DNA from: Anastrepha obliqua | Lineage: Eukaryota; Arthropoda; Insecta; Diptera; Tephritidae | Reading direction: 5' to 3' | Length of the DNA: 64,000 nt | Assembly: GCF_027943255.1 (NCBI RefSeq) | Contig: NC_072895.1 | Span: forward strand, 81,036,001-81,100,000 | Shown here: positions 1-11,969 of the stretch, piece after piece | Layout: every line of letters starts with the position of its first letter | How positions within the stretch are numbered: the first letter of the stretch is position 1 | Notes under the pieces: generated by a model | What the model saw: only the letters and a program-made list of their open reading frames with translations | Database searches by the model: none | Told to the model about the DNA's origin: nothing | Program-made: the position numbers and the translations under genes

Positions 1-454
1 ATGATTGTTGAGTGTCAGTTTGGTTCTTCAAGAGAGAGCTCTACTTCTCAATTGCCTACTGAGTCCAAAGTAACATCTGTTGACAAGTGCTATTATCCGC
101 TCGATCTCCAGGCTGACATTATTTTTGTAGTTGTTGTTGTTTTCAAGATAGGCACAGTAATAATAAAAACAAAAAATAATACAAAAAACAAAGACTTCGA
201 GTCATGCGTTGTGTTAATTTCTGTTTTGGAAGTAATGGGCTCAAAATGAGCGGAATTTGCCTTGATAACTGTTTGACCGATCATATTTGCTTTCCTTCGA
301 TCTTTTGTTAATCCAAATAGGATTGGCAACAGTCTATGAAGGTCAATTTAACATTTCAATCCCATTTTTCTTTTTCCACTCTTCACACTTTTGAATTCGA
401 ATTTTTTTAATTTTTTGTTCTTGTACTGCATTTGGATTTCCTTTTTAATTTTCT

Positions 455-770
455 TTAAATCCATCCAACCTCCGAAGAAATCTGAGTAGATCTTGTGGTG
501 CCAAGGAGGTCGCTTCTTAACATATCAGTGTCACACCTGATTCGAGTGAAGGCCGGGCAGATCCACAGAAAGTGGTCCGCCGTCTCATCCTCCTCTCCAC
601 ATGCTGGGCAGAGTGTAGAGGGCCTGAGATGCCTACCTTTCCAAGTGCTTCGCCCATAGAAAGTGACCCGTCATCAGTCGTTCGGACCTGGCAGGTAACA
701 TCAGTTTTGACCATCGATACTTGGGATCGTAGCCCTTCTTGGCTAGTCCTTCCAAACATCTTTGTACGGA
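455..770 (-). pseudogene. LINE reverse transcriptase C-terminal fragment (zinc-knuckle end)
   Basis: Reading the minus strand gives a C-terminal tail with a Cys-x2-Cys ... His ... Cys pattern (CPACGEEDETADHFLWICPA), ending in a stop at 455-457. This cysteine/histidine knuckle ends the ORF2 of many R1/I/Jockey-type non-LTR retrotransposons. Upstream the frame shifts and the similarity is lost by about 770, so this is a short decayed 3' piece of a LINE, not a gene. The exact clade cannot be told from the fragment. Confidence 0.6.
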
Positions 771-1757
771 ATAATGCTTTTTGTAAATTTTATTCTTTAA
801 ACTGCATTCTAATTGGCGGTAAACACAAATAAACGACCAAATTCAGTACACCTGAACCAATGTACTCGTATGCAACTCTTCGCCCAAAAAGAAGATTCAT
901 CCATGAATATTACGTTTGTCCAATTCCGCTCTGAATTTGCCTTAGCCTCAATATGTGATAATGAGAGCAGCGGTTTTTTAAAGGGCTCCAGAATTTGAGG
1001 TCCTCTGCACGTAAACGAACTCGAATCGTGTCTTTGAATATATTAACACCACTTTTCTTTAAAACTGCTTCAGCTTCACGCAAAGATAAGATTGGGTTTG
1101 TCACAAACAAATCAATGAACTTCTGATTTTGCTTTGGAGAGGAGTTTTTTTTTTTATTTCTGGTTTTTTTGAGATCCGTAAGTTGTTAAGGTTTTCAAGT
1201 ACGGTATATCGTTGCACCCATTTATTTCTGAACGTCTTCGACTTCTTCAAATATTTTGCTGCAGATGCACCTGACAACTTTGGGCCTTTAAGATGTGTGC
1301 GTAGGAATACTGTTTCAAATCATTTTTCATATAAGGAACCTTATTATGTAAAAACAAAGTACGCTTTCTAAATTTCTCACAAAACTAACAAATTGCACAA
1401 CTCGTGTGCGAAAAAGATGCGCCTATTTAGGAGCATTTCAATTTTTTTAACGGAACTCTAAGTTAAAATTTCGCCGGTTACGCTTTCATTAGACTGACTG
1501 TACTTCCCCTGCACCACAGTTTTTATATGCCTTTATATTTTTTCTGTTTGTTGAAAAGTCCGTTTACGAGTCCGCGTATAGAAATTTTAAATTTCCTTAT
1601 TTAACGTGGGTGCATTTTGTGAATTTAGTTCCATTGTATTTTAGTCAAAACAAATGAAGTAGCGTGGCTCCTTTTGTGAAATAATATTGTATGGCATTCC
1701 ACCTGATATGTACATAAGCGTAACATATGTACTTCACATTCTCCAAACCAAGACAAT

Positions 1758-1850
1758 AAGCAACATCAAAACGTACGCAACAAATAGGAGGAGGAGCTCG
1801 GCCAAACACCCAAAAAGTGTGTAAGCGCCAATTATATATGTATCTAAGAC
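1758..1850 (+). repeat. SINE-1, 3' tail fragment
   Basis: The last ~90 bases of the SINE-1 family (better copy at 33250-33574) in plus orientation. It includes CTCGGCCAAA (1797-1806) and GTAAGCGCCAATTA (1821-1834), followed by a short TA-rich tail. The same two blocks occur in order at the 3' end of the RTE-type LINE at 22272-22309. The tRNA-like head and body are absent. Confidence 0.7.
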
Positions 1851-1923
1851 AAGATGCAAGGTGGATATACAAGTAAAATAGCAGAAACAAAAATTTCGAA
1901 ATCCAATACTCCACCCTACTTAT

Positions 1924-2520
1924 TAGGCCGGGTCAATTTGTGGGGAGGCAAAAAAATCGCCCATTGCTCTGTAAAAATCCTATTCTAGGGATCAAAATAA
2001 GAAACTTTGCCGAAGGAACCATACCTCTAAAACGAATTCTGATGTCCCCCAATTTGGGTCGAACTTTTAGTGTATTTTGTGGGGAGGCAAAAAAATCGCC
2101 TATTGCTCTGTGAAAATCGTATTCTAGGGATCAAAATAAGAAACTTTGCCGAAGAAACCATACCTCTAAAACGAATTCTGATGTCCCCCAATTTGGGTCG
2201 AACTTTTTAGTTTCTTTTCATGTATGGCCAAAAATGGTGATATTTTGAAATGATTGTATTGGGAACCGCGCAGGGGAGATCCAGGGGGTGTGCCACTGGC
2301 ATAGGTGGATCGGCCGTCCAAAGTTAGTGGGGGTCGGTCATACATTTGGACTCGATTGGAGCACTATAAATGGGTCAAAGTGGGATTTTTCGTTCGACCC
2401 AAATTGGGGGACATCAGAATTTGTTTTAGAGGTATGGTTCCTTCGGCAAAGTTTCTTATTTTGATCCCTAGAATACGATTTTCACAGAGCAATGAGCGAT
2501 TTTTAAATCGACCCGCCCTA
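1924..2520. mobile_element. 597 bp foldback MITE with 8 bp target-site duplication
   Basis: The element is flanked by a perfect 8 bp direct repeat, CTACTTAT (1916-1923 and 2521-2528). Its ends are inverted repeats: left TAGGCCGGGTCAATTT, right (reverse complement) TAGGGCGGGTCGATTT. Inside, a ~130 bp module appears twice in tandem on the left (about 1935-2069 and 2078-2208) and once inverted on the right (about 2385-2515), so the whole would fold back. No coding potential. An 8 bp duplication is expected of hAT, P or Merlin superfamily transposases; the superfamily is inferred only from this length. Confidence 0.85.
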
Positions 2521-4080
2521 CTACTTATATACTCCAAAAGCAATTTCATTTGAAATATTTACGTTCGTCCTGTATAAAAATATGATTTAGAATGGTGGAA
2601 TATATAATAGTGATAGCACGTCAAATCAGGGGAATACGCTGAATGTTCCTACAATGTATGATGATTTTCATCTTTGATCGAAATTCCCCCACAACTCTTA
2701 ACCGCTGAGAAGGTCATTGAGCAAAAGTGGACAGCTGTAAATTTTTTAAGTTTATGAAGACATTAGGACTTCGATTGCAAAGCGATACACAGTTGGCTGA
2801 GAAATTCCTAATTCTATTTTGCTGATTTTTAGAAATGATTTCTTATAGTTTTAGTTTTAAGACGAGCTTTTTCTATGTTTTATGGGGATAATCTACTCTG
2901 TGGACGGTCTGGTCTTTCATCATCAGAAAACGTTTCTCTAGCGGATTGCCATTATACCTACGGGATAAGCAATCATCAACATGAGGCTTTTAAAGAATTT
3001 GGTCCGCTTCGGAAAAAATTTACCAAGTTTAAAACAAAGCTCAATATCAACTCTCTGCTTGACAAGAATTCTTCGACCGCAGTGCACATCTTTCACTATC
3101 CAGAAGATGATCTCATAAGTTCCGTTTCAATTAAAAAAATATATGTATGCATATAAATAAATAAATTTTGTTTTTTTGTAAGGCAGCACAAATCTAAAAT
3201 ATTATTTTTAAAAAGTTTGATCTTTGAAAATCACTTTTTAATCTCAACGAAGCACCATTTTCAAATATTCAACACATTTGTTGTTAACTCTTCCATTCCC
3301 AAGTAAAAATCCGTCGCAAAAAAGGTGTTTGCTTAATTAAATTACTTGTTTAAATCCACTGCAATTAGTTTTTTATATACATATACATATAAAAAATAAA
3401 TACACAAATCAGAAATTAAAAAATTAATTTTTTTTTAAATATGGAATATAAAATAGTTTCAATTCGTACAAAATTTCCATTTAAAGACTATTTTTTAAAT
3501 AAAACAATATAAAAAAGCAATGATTTACCACCTATACATAATTTTTCATTTAAAACTCCACTGAAAAAACTCTTTTCTCCCCAATTGAAATTTAACAAAT
3601 AAAATTGTGGATATTTTTATATTAAAAAATAGGCATTAGACGGAAGAAAATAGTAGGTTCAACCAACATCTCTGTTAGTCAATTATTAGGTTAGATTACA
3701 AAAATATTTTTTTAAACTCTCAGCCTCTGAAGGTGACACCGGGAACTGAAGTTTTAACCCTTGAAACCCTTGAACCCAATGAAATTAATTAAGAAATATA
3801 TAGCACCTATCAGCATCAAATTTAAAAGGAGTTAACATTATAAACTATTTACTTGCTAAACCTTTTGTTTTATAAATTCCTATATTTTGTAGTTCTAAGT
3901 AGAACTAAATTTATTTAAAAAATTAAGTTTTCATATTTACATGACTAAAGTAATGATAAAATAATAGTAGTACATATTGTTTTATGATTTCAATTTTAAT
4001 TTAACACATCTCTTTTCCAAATCTACTAATTAATAAATACATGTATTTTTTTGTTTTTCCTTCTTCATTCCCCTCGGGGG
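2521..4080. other. AT-rich stretch with no recognised gene
   Basis: Very AT-rich DNA with poly-A/T runs and no open frame showing family motifs or plausible splice structure. Nothing beyond the neighbouring repeats could be supported. Confidence 0.4.
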
Positions 4081-4319
4081 CATAGGGCCTCGACAAGACT
4101 CAGTCTTGTGTTGGTTTGTAGGTGATTAGCCTGCCACTACCAGTCCTAAGTAGTGAGAATACTCAACTGTCGTTGCTTAGGAGCAGCGTTTTCCTACTGC
4201 TTGAAGCGCCATATGTGTGTCACATTTTTCTGGCAGAAGGATCACATAGATGGTTGAGATGGTCGCTCAATTTAGTGTGTCTGCGCTATTACCGCGATTG
4301 CCCGGTTGTTGGTTGAGGA

Positions 4320-4910
4320 ATGAGATTATTATTATTATTTTTTTTTTATAGAAAATGCCTGGCATCTCTTAAAGAGATGGGCAAGTATTTCCGCATCCAG
4401 TTGATATGGCAGCCAGGGCTTAGTGACATATCAGAGAATTACAATTCAGACAAATTAGCGATAGAGACCACTATCACTCGCCTTCTTCATAATATGAAGG
4501 ATTTAGATATACGCTTCTTAACCTACAAACTGCGTGGTATAACTAGAATTGTTGCTGCATGCAACACGAGATGGGTTGATAGTCTGACATTTAATGCTAC
4601 TAAAGGAATTTGACCAAAATGGGGGGTCAGGCGCCCAAAGGCGCTACTTAATCTGTCAAGGAAAAATCTCGCTGTATTAGTTGCTTTGATCACCGGCCAC
4701 TGTTTTCTGAATCGACATGCTCAAAGATTAAACGTAAACCGTACCGAATGAGGAGGAGGAAGAGTCTATCCGACATCTTCTTTGTCGCTGTCCTGCGTGG
4801 CATGCCACTAGGTTTACATACTTTGGCACATCGTTCTTTAATGATACTGATGACCTTAAGGATATACTATAAGTGCCAGTGAGATCAATGGATTACATTT
4901 AAAACAAAAT
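4320..4910 (+). pseudogene. R1/I-type LINE fragment: RNase H plus C-terminal knuckle
   Basis: The plus strand holds a degraded RNase H segment (FRIQLIWQPGLSDISENYNS, equivalent to the conserved LIWVPGHxxIxGNxxAD block), followed after frameshifts by a C-terminal knuckle (EEEEESIRHLLCRCPAWHA) near 4740-4810. RNase H followed by such a knuckle is the order seen in R1/LOA/I-group non-LTR retrotransposons. Several stops and frameshifts make it a relic. The similar relics at 45960 and 49555 also carry this RNase H block and may belong to related families. Confidence 0.6.
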
Positions 4911-5338
4911 TGTTTAACGAGGAGTAGCTAGCAAACTGCTGCTGTGGTATCAAAAAGTATCGGCAACGATCTTGGTTTAAAGACCGACTGCCACTTCCAC
5001 CAATATACCCACTAAATAAAAAATATTACAAAAAAAATATATCTAAAATTCGATAAGAATTGCGTGTTTAAAGTTATTTGGAATCCTCTTTTTCATTTTC
5101 AACCATGTGTACATATATGTATGCAATGGTACGATGAACTGTATGACGACACCGTACCAACTTACAGTTCTGACCTCATGACGCACCATAGAGGGATTTG
5201 GTGCTATGAATGGGAAATTGATATTTTTTCCTTTTCTTTGTTTGCTCACATTCTGATTTGAATCTCTTGTATGATTTCGGCTTGCACGTCAGCTCTAGTA
5301 ATTAAACTCAAGGATACGAGAAAACGATTTTGTAAATA

Positions 5339-6006
5339 TTGGGTAGTCGAAAAAGTCTTTTCGTATTTCTAATCAAACTTCAACTCATTTTTTTTTATAT
5401 TTATAATGAACTTTATTAAACCAAATATGTACCATTTTGGTCGACCACCTTTTGCCATTTTTCTTCTAAAGACATAATTCCATCAGTGTAAAACTTTTGT
5501 GGTTTCTCGGCGAAAATGGTTCAAAACCGTTTGATGATGAATGTTTAGTGCCTTGGCGATGTCATGGCAGCTTATGTGACGGTCCTGGTCAATCTTTTCC
5601 ATAATTTCATCGACTTTTTCAACGATAGGTCGACCGGAGCGAGGTGCATCTTTCACATCGAATTTTCCAGAACGGAAGCGAGCGAACCATTGTTGTGCTA
5701 CACGCACTGATACAAAATCGTCTCCGTAAACTTCACAAATTTCATTGGTGGCTTGGGCGGCATTCTTCCCTTTTTTATAAAAAAATTTCAAAATATAGCG
5801 AATTTCTTCATTATTTTCACTCATTTTTAAACAGCTATAACTTTTTTTCAACTTCTCCGAATTTAATTTTTTTTTGTTAAATGAAGCTTAGAATGTCACC
5901 TTTCTAACACCATATGATATGACACAATGTGATTGGTAGCACTGTAGATAGATGACTCCAACGACATCTATTGACAAAATACGAAAAGACTTTTTCGACT
6001 ACCCAA
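5339..6006 (-). mobile_element. Mariner deletion derivative with long inverted ends
   Basis: A 668 bp element bounded by TA dinucleotides (5337-5338 and 6007-6008) with near-perfect inverted ends of about 30 bp (starting TTGGGTAGTCGAAAAAGTC). The minus strand encodes the N-terminal DNA-binding part of a mariner transposase from 5851: two helix-turn-helix regions, the linker motif APRSGRP, then a second HTH (HDIAKALNIHHQTVLNH). It then jumps directly to the C-terminal end (TDGIMSLEEKWQKVVDQNGT, after a frame change). The catalytic domain is missing, so it cannot transpose by itself but keeps both ends and the DNA-binding region. Confidence 0.9.
5483..5851 (-). pseudogene. Mariner transposase, N-terminal DNA-binding half only
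   Basis: An open frame of 122 residues inside the 5339-6006 element. It contains the mariner HTH-48-type domain (around residues 10-55: EEIRYILKFFYKKGKNAAQA) and a second HTH near residues 85-112, which in this family bind the inverted ends. All three catalytic aspartates of the DDE/D domain have been lost by internal deletion. If expressed it could bind element ends without cutting, but expression is not shown. The start at 5851 is the first ATG; the internal Met at MSENNEE is the usual mariner start. Confidence 0.8.
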
Positions 6007-6009
6007 TAT

Positions 6010-6295
6010 TTTATTTGACACATTTCTTAAATCTAACAAACATATCTGGCCGGTTAACGGATTCACCAGATATTAGACACTTTTATGATCTACCTTTTTT
6101 TAATCAAAAACAGTTATTTGGATATATCTCCAAAGCTACATGGCAGAATAAAAAATTATGCATATTCTCCGACTCAGTGACCGGTTTTACATAGGAATTG
6201 GATAGTTCTGGTTCTTGGGTGAAGAAACCATTATTATTGGGTAGACCTGCGTTATCCGTCACGCTTACCTAGCGGTAACGGTGCCGACTACTTCT
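6010..6295 (+). repeat. Dispersed repeat R3, copy 1
   Basis: About 285 bp starting TTCTTAAATCTAACAAACAT and ending near ACGGTGCCGACTACTTCTGT. It is about 75-80 percent alike by eye to the minus-strand copy at 9300-9530, and shares its middle part with 9655-9800. Landmarks common to all include GATATTAGA...TTTTATGATCTA, and GACCTGCGTTATCCGTCACG in the first two. No coding signal. It begins a few bases after the mariner derivative ends, so the mariner inserted beside or into it. Confidence 0.6.
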
Positions 6296-6299
6296 GTGC

Positions 6300-8570
6300 A
6301 TTTCAAAAATTTGTTTTTTTTTTATTTTTCATCATAGTCGCCTTTTAGAAAGATACGCATCTCCCAACGCTCCGGTCATGTCGGAGGCAATGTTGCCAAA
6401 TTTCCCTTTCATCCTGTGGGCACACTTTTGTAGCTTTAATGCTTGCAAACAGTTACCCGTGGAAGATGGAATATTATTTAACTTTGTATGTATGTATAAA
6501 TGCGGCCTACATTGTAATGCTCGCCGCTTCTGCGAACCAATGCCCTTGAAATTACTTTTTCAAGCAGCGAATGCTCCTTTGATATCTAGGAAGACACACA
6601 TCAGCAATCACCTTAAATTGCAAAGTCGAATAGGTTGTATAGCGTTTGAAGCTATTTAAGCTATTGTTTGAATTCCCTGCCTGTCAACTGCAAAATCTAC
6701 TCCATTCTTATATTATTTAATAAATTCCACTGTAATTAAATTCGTACAAATGTTTGATGCAAAGTATACGATTACTTGCATATACAGAATACTAATTTGT
6801 CTCAACTGGGGATATCAAAAATCATACAATTATGTACATGAGTATGTAATGTAGTCAAATAAAGTTACATGTCGTTAACACTCCCATTTGCAAACATAAG
6901 CAATAAACCATCGAATATGCCTACAATTTTCATTGCCTACACTACATGAAATTACGAAATTTCTCAAACGTAAATAAATCAGTAAAAGTACATACATATG
7001 TATGTGTGTATGTCTGACTGTACACATAATTCCGCCGAATCAATTTGTGCGACAATAAAAAGAAACGGAAATTATCATTCAGGAGCCCGTCTCTTGGCTC
7101 AGAATCGAAGGTTGAGAAATATTTTACCTAATTTATAATTCCAGCGCAGAGCACTGGCTTAGGCCAGCCAGGACTGTGCCTATGTAAACATGAACAACCA
7201 CATACGTATTTATACAGCTATTAATGTGCACACATACATATGTTTGGGGCCATTGATACTACATAGAGAGACGAACAATAAAATCATAATTCAAGTTGTC
7301 GCCTCATATGTCAATGACTTGCCAGTTGCCATAGCTGAAGCGAAGCAAACAAACCAGGCGAATAAGTGGTGGCAATTGTGGTAGCGAGAATAAAACACGA
7401 GTAAATTTGTGGATTCCCATGATGCGCGATGGGCTGCGATAAATTGTTGAATTGAACTGAGCTGAATATGTGCATACATACGTACACGGCTTGGTTTTTT
7501 TTCCTGCGGTTTGGCATTGTTCGCCAAATGACGTCGTCTGTCAACTGGAATAGCACTTATTTTACCGCTATAACAACTCGGCGCCACACTTTTAATCATT
7601 GGCACACAAATCATCAGCGAGAAGAAGTGATGAAAGCCGAGAAGATGGGGAAGGCATCTGCGATATCTCATACTTTCGCGTAACAAATTCGCGTTATCAT
7701 TTCAAATCCATTTAGACGATTTTTTATAAAAAACAAAAAATATATTTATATGTGCATAAGTATTTACGCAAGATAATATTTCAAATTCAGTCTGCATTCG
7801 TCATCATCAAGTCCTTTTGTCCCGAATAGAACATAGGGCTCCCTAGGGTGTAGGGGGGATTTAGAAAACTCAGGAATTAGCTATAAGCATTCAATTTCAT
7901 ATAACCCCAATTTCTACACTTATTTCCACCTGGTACACCCTGGAGCCTGAGCAACCATGAGATTAGGGATAACAAGAAGAGAAGCTTCGAGGGTTACTTT
8001 TACAACTTAAAGGCCTTCCAAAGTTCGCAGCGCTTGTCTCGAAACGAACGGCCATTAAGTGTCATACCCGCGGAGCTCACGAGATGTTCCTTAAGCTTGT
8101 AACTTATGGATGTACTCTACATTTTTCGAGCTACAACCCGCAAGGAATACAGTCCTCAAGTGGTACCCACAGAAATGCTACGCCAGCATGCACGTCGGAT
8201 TTGGGAGTACTGAAATGGTATTTATATGGAAATAGTTCTACAACTGAACCCAGCCTGCATTGAAGAAATCATATTATAAAAATTTTGAAGCATTGTGAAT
8301 AGAATTCAGAAAATATTGCTCAACCGGCATATATCTGGTGCTTCTTAGAGCTTCAGAACTTTCAATAGGGACCTGTATGCCCAAGTTTGCAGTATTTTTA
8401 CCATTTCTGTTCTGTACTACCAAAATTCCCGAGCTTGCACCAAACTAGTACTTCGCTTCCATTACGATGACGCTCAGCTGGTACGCAATAAGATGAATCG
8501 GTTTCAGTTTAGTTGCACTCTTACGGATGGTACAAGACTTGCGTTTTATCAAGCGCTAACATGGAAAATG
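6300..8570. other. No recognised gene
   Basis: Mixed-composition DNA with short CATA/TATG microsatellites (about 6980-7010 and 7220-7240). A 131-residue open frame on minus (7291-7686) has no family motif, no membrane or signal pattern I trust and no splice context, so it is not called. The stretch 7960-8480 has more even composition and may be an old repeat, but I could not identify it. Confidence 0.4.
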
Positions 8571-8574
8571 GGCT

Positions 8575-9262
8575 AATGATGGAAAAATGTGCGTTGGTTG
8601 AAAATGGTTTTATTGCTTTTCAATGCACTTTGGCCATCAATACACTTTTGCATTCGTTTAAACCAATTTTCGAATCACATTGTGCAGTAGCATTTCCAGG
8701 GCATTTTTTAAATTGTGCGGGATCCAACGCGAACACAAAGTGAACTTGCGAAATCTTACTGATGCCATCATACTAATGCCCAAAAATGCCCCAATCTTGC
8801 GGTATGTGACATGACGATTGTACTCAGACCTTTCGCGCACAGCATCGATATTTTCTGACACAACAAATAATTTCGGATAACCTTCCCGGAATCCATCGTA
8901 GATTAGCACACAGTTATTGTGGTCAAAATTCATTACATCATTTTTTAAGGTGTCTATGAATAATGCATGCTCGCAGTATAATGCTTTTAGTTCATCGATG
9001 CATTATTGTATTGTTAAACTAGGTCTAAAATTGTGAAAAATAATCGCACGAAAATGCTCACGATTTAATTCCATTTTTTGCCGAGATAAAATTTTAGAGC
9101 CACTGTAAACAACAATAAAAGCCATATTTGGGCTCACACATCAAAATGTACTGAGTGCTTTTATGGTAAAATATTATATTACAAACTTTCCAAGGGAAAT
9201 GTGAAATGGCATCTTGCTACACTAGAAATTTTCCAGGTCAGAAGTATAAATAACAACCCTCG
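8575..9262 (-). mobile_element. Defective mariner, N-terminal region retained
   Basis: The minus strand carries a mariner N-terminus: MELNREHFRAIIFHNFRP near 9075, then ENIDAVRERSEYNRHVTYRK and a conserved CSRWIPHNL. These are the two DNA-binding regions and the linker into the catalytic core of a DD34D mariner. The catalytic core is missing and the sequence continues into the 3' non-coding end near 8600. The right inverted end (near 9230-9262; reverse complement begins CGAGGGTTGTTATTTATACT) resembles that of the element at 42116-43303, so they are related families. The left end could not be fixed. Confidence 0.7.
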
Positions 9263-9299
9263 TATACACCTCATGTGAGTTTATACAACTGTATGCACC

Positions 9300-9530
9300 G
9301 AAATAGTCGGCACCGCTGCGTAATTAAGCGTAACGGATAACGCAGGTCTACGCATCATTAATGGTTATTTCATCCAAGAAACAGATGATCATCCAATTTC
9401 TATGAAAATCGGTCACAAATAACAGTTTTGGATTAAAAAAGATTAATCATAAAAATTTCTAATATCTGAAGAATCCATTAACCCAACAAATATATTTGTT
9501 AGATTTAAGAAATTTGTTAAAAAAAATCGT
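9300..9530 (-). repeat. Dispersed repeat R3, copy 2
   Basis: Reverse-complement relative of 6010-6295. Shared blocks include GCGTAACGGATAACGCAGGT (9328-9347) and the AAATCTAACAAATATATTTG region near 9487-9507. With copy 3 it forms an inverted pair. Confidence 0.55.
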
Positions 9531-9654
9531 TTCCTATTATATTTCTTACAATGCAAATCGAAAGTTTTTAAATTTTTCAGAAAAAAAAGAAATAACTTTA
9601 AAATTTTAAATTTTAATGAGGAGTAAAGCATTAATAGCAAATTGGATTGCACTT

Positions 9655-9800
9655 GTTTTAATCGATTAACGGATTCTCCAAATATTAGAAATTTTTATGA
9701 TCTACTAGTTTTCTTTACTCCAAAACCGTCATTTGGAATTTATCTAAACTCTCGGACTCAGCTACTGATTGCGCCACAGGAATCATATGGTCGGGTTCTT
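9655..9800 (+). repeat. Dispersed repeat R3, copy 3 (partial)
   Basis: Contains ATTAACGGATTCTCCAAATA and TTTTTATGATCTACTAG, matching the middle of R3 copy 1 in plus orientation. It lies ~130 bp from copy 2 in opposite orientation, so the two could pair as a hairpin. Confidence 0.5.
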
Positions 9801-9879
9801 GAGGTTTCTGACTGTAAACCAGTTTATTCGTTCTCTACAATTTCGTCCTACGTTCGTGATTGGGCTACAAATTAGTTGG

Positions 9880-11780
9880 AAGTTGAACCAAATTTGCACA
9901 TCAGGTGAATTTTTACATTTTTAACAAAAAAAAAATAAGTTTCTGACTTACAAAGTATTTGAATAAGACGCAGAACAGAATTGCAGCGGGTATCGGGTTA
10001 CCGGCTGGTGATTCCATTTCCGTTGGAAAATTTGGTCGGTTAAAGGCAATTGCGACGGCGACAGAAAACACTATTGCCACGGGCCGGTGACATTTTGTGT
10101 TTACAATAAAATTTATTTTTTAGAGAAAACTTTTCCTTTGCTATAGGTATTTGTGAAGCGACTTATTGTTGCAAATAAACAAATTCTTTCTAAATTATTG
10201 TATTATTATTATTGCTTGTAGACAAATAAATTGTCATTAAGTAATTAGAAAAGCAACCCTAAGTCTTCAACCCGTCGGAAAAAATAGAAATGAATCTAAT
10301 TATTTTGCCGTCGTTAAAATAACCGACGGCAGGAAATCCGTCCCCGCTGCAAGTCTATGCAGATTCAAGCTATGTATTCTAATTAGGTAGGGTACCCACC
10401 AACCCGTTATCCGCTGTCCACTGCAATTCTGTTCAAGCGTATAAAGTGAAAATATTTCAGGCCTAGGAGCAACGCACTCAAGATGCCTTTACATCCGAAA
10501 AATGTAAATATTTTGCATGGTTGAGATACAATCGTTGTTTCACACTTTTTCAAACCTGAAAATGCAGTCAACGTTACCATCAATGGCGAGCGCTGCATGT
10601 AAAGAATTCGCAATGTGAGTTGATTTCATACCTCTTGAGAGTGAAAACATATCAGTGACTGGCACCATTGAGATGTAACCTAAAATCGCTCTGGTCAGCA
10701 ACTGTCATTTGAACTGAGTAGAAAAGGGTGCAGTAAAACCCTCCCTCGAAGAAAAACCATATGATACTCCACAAGATATATGAGCCTTTTTGTACGCCGA
10801 AAATGGCAAATATCGCTTACCTTGGAACTGTATAAGGTTTTATGCATTCAGCCACTCAGCTCAGTAAGTGCTTGATACGGTAACTACTAGTGTTAGAGCA
10901 AATTTGAGTATCCTTTTCGTTTGAGAGACCTTCTTCAATGAAAACCCCAAACGACGAAAAACTTAAGGAGAAGCTATAACTCTTGCCTCCTGGTATCAAA
11001 ATTCTCTAATCATTGAGCTGAGTGCAAATACGATTTTTTCTCCTTTTAGACATTTTCATTATAAAAGTTTTTCCAACAATTTTTGTTTCATAAAAGCTTC
11101 AGATTTTGAAAATTTTCCTTTAATTTTAACCAAGTGCACATCTTTGTTTTTTATGGCCAACATTAACTTCTTCTTTTATAAAATAGCGAAAATACCTACC
11201 GTCAGCAGCACTTCCGCCCCCACCACAAGTAGCCACACTTAGTTCTAAACTCTTTCTACATAACGCCACTGCAGTCTAAATTTATTACCGCAGACACTTC
11301 ATTTAGTTTCACAAGAGTACACACATACACATACATAGTACATATGCACGCAGTAATGTAGTCAATGCTTGCCATTAAGTAAACTGTAAGCGTCGCACCT
11401 GGAAATGGCCTTAGGAAAGGTTTTTTATGATTCAAATTACTGCTACCATTTATAATTATTGTCGTGAAAACAAATTGTTTGGACATAAAATTAATTATTC
11501 CCGAGAAGCTTAGTGGCATAATAATAAAATTTCGTTACGCTGTAAGCCATGAAGGGTATTTTAAAGATGTTGACTTTGATGAATGTCTTTAGCAAAGCAA
11601 ATTTTTATTGAAAATATAAATTTACTTTTATTTAATGGATGCTCGCTATACTATACTATTTTCAGCTACCTATTTCATTAATAAATAAATGTGTTATTTA
11701 CAAATTCTATACAAAATAATTTTCATAATATATTTAAAAAAGTAGTCACATGAGCCGCATTATGAATTAAATTGCACAAC
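9880..11780. other. No recognised gene
   Basis: AT-rich sequence with a small perfect hairpin near 10311-10328 (GCCGTCG / CGACGGC) and CATA microsatellite near 11320-11350. No supported coding region, RNA gene or known repeat. Confidence 0.4.
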
Positions 11781-11817
11781 ATGAATTAGTTTATACAAAG
11801 GATGCTTAGTCTAAAAA

Positions 11818-11969
11818 GAACCGATTTTAATGATTCTGGATTCAAAATGATTGTCATTACTTACGCGAACGACTTCATGTAGAAACAATTGCAAAAAAGT
11901 AGTTGGAAATTTTTTATTTTCGTGTAAGTAATGACGATCATTTTGAACCCAGAATTATTAAAATCGGTT
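11818..11969. repeat. Inverted repeat, ~50 bp arms with ~52 bp spacer
   Basis: The left arm begins GAACCGATTTTAATGATTCT (11818-11867) and the right arm ends in its near-exact reverse complement (11920-11969), with about four mismatches. The spacer has no matching structure. This looks like a small foldback MITE or the remnant of one, but I did not find a clear target duplication. Confidence 0.75.

Noticed and set aside
7291..7686. 131-codon open frame on minus
   Set aside because: No domain, signal, splice or codon-use support; composition looks like chance in a slightly GC-richer patch.
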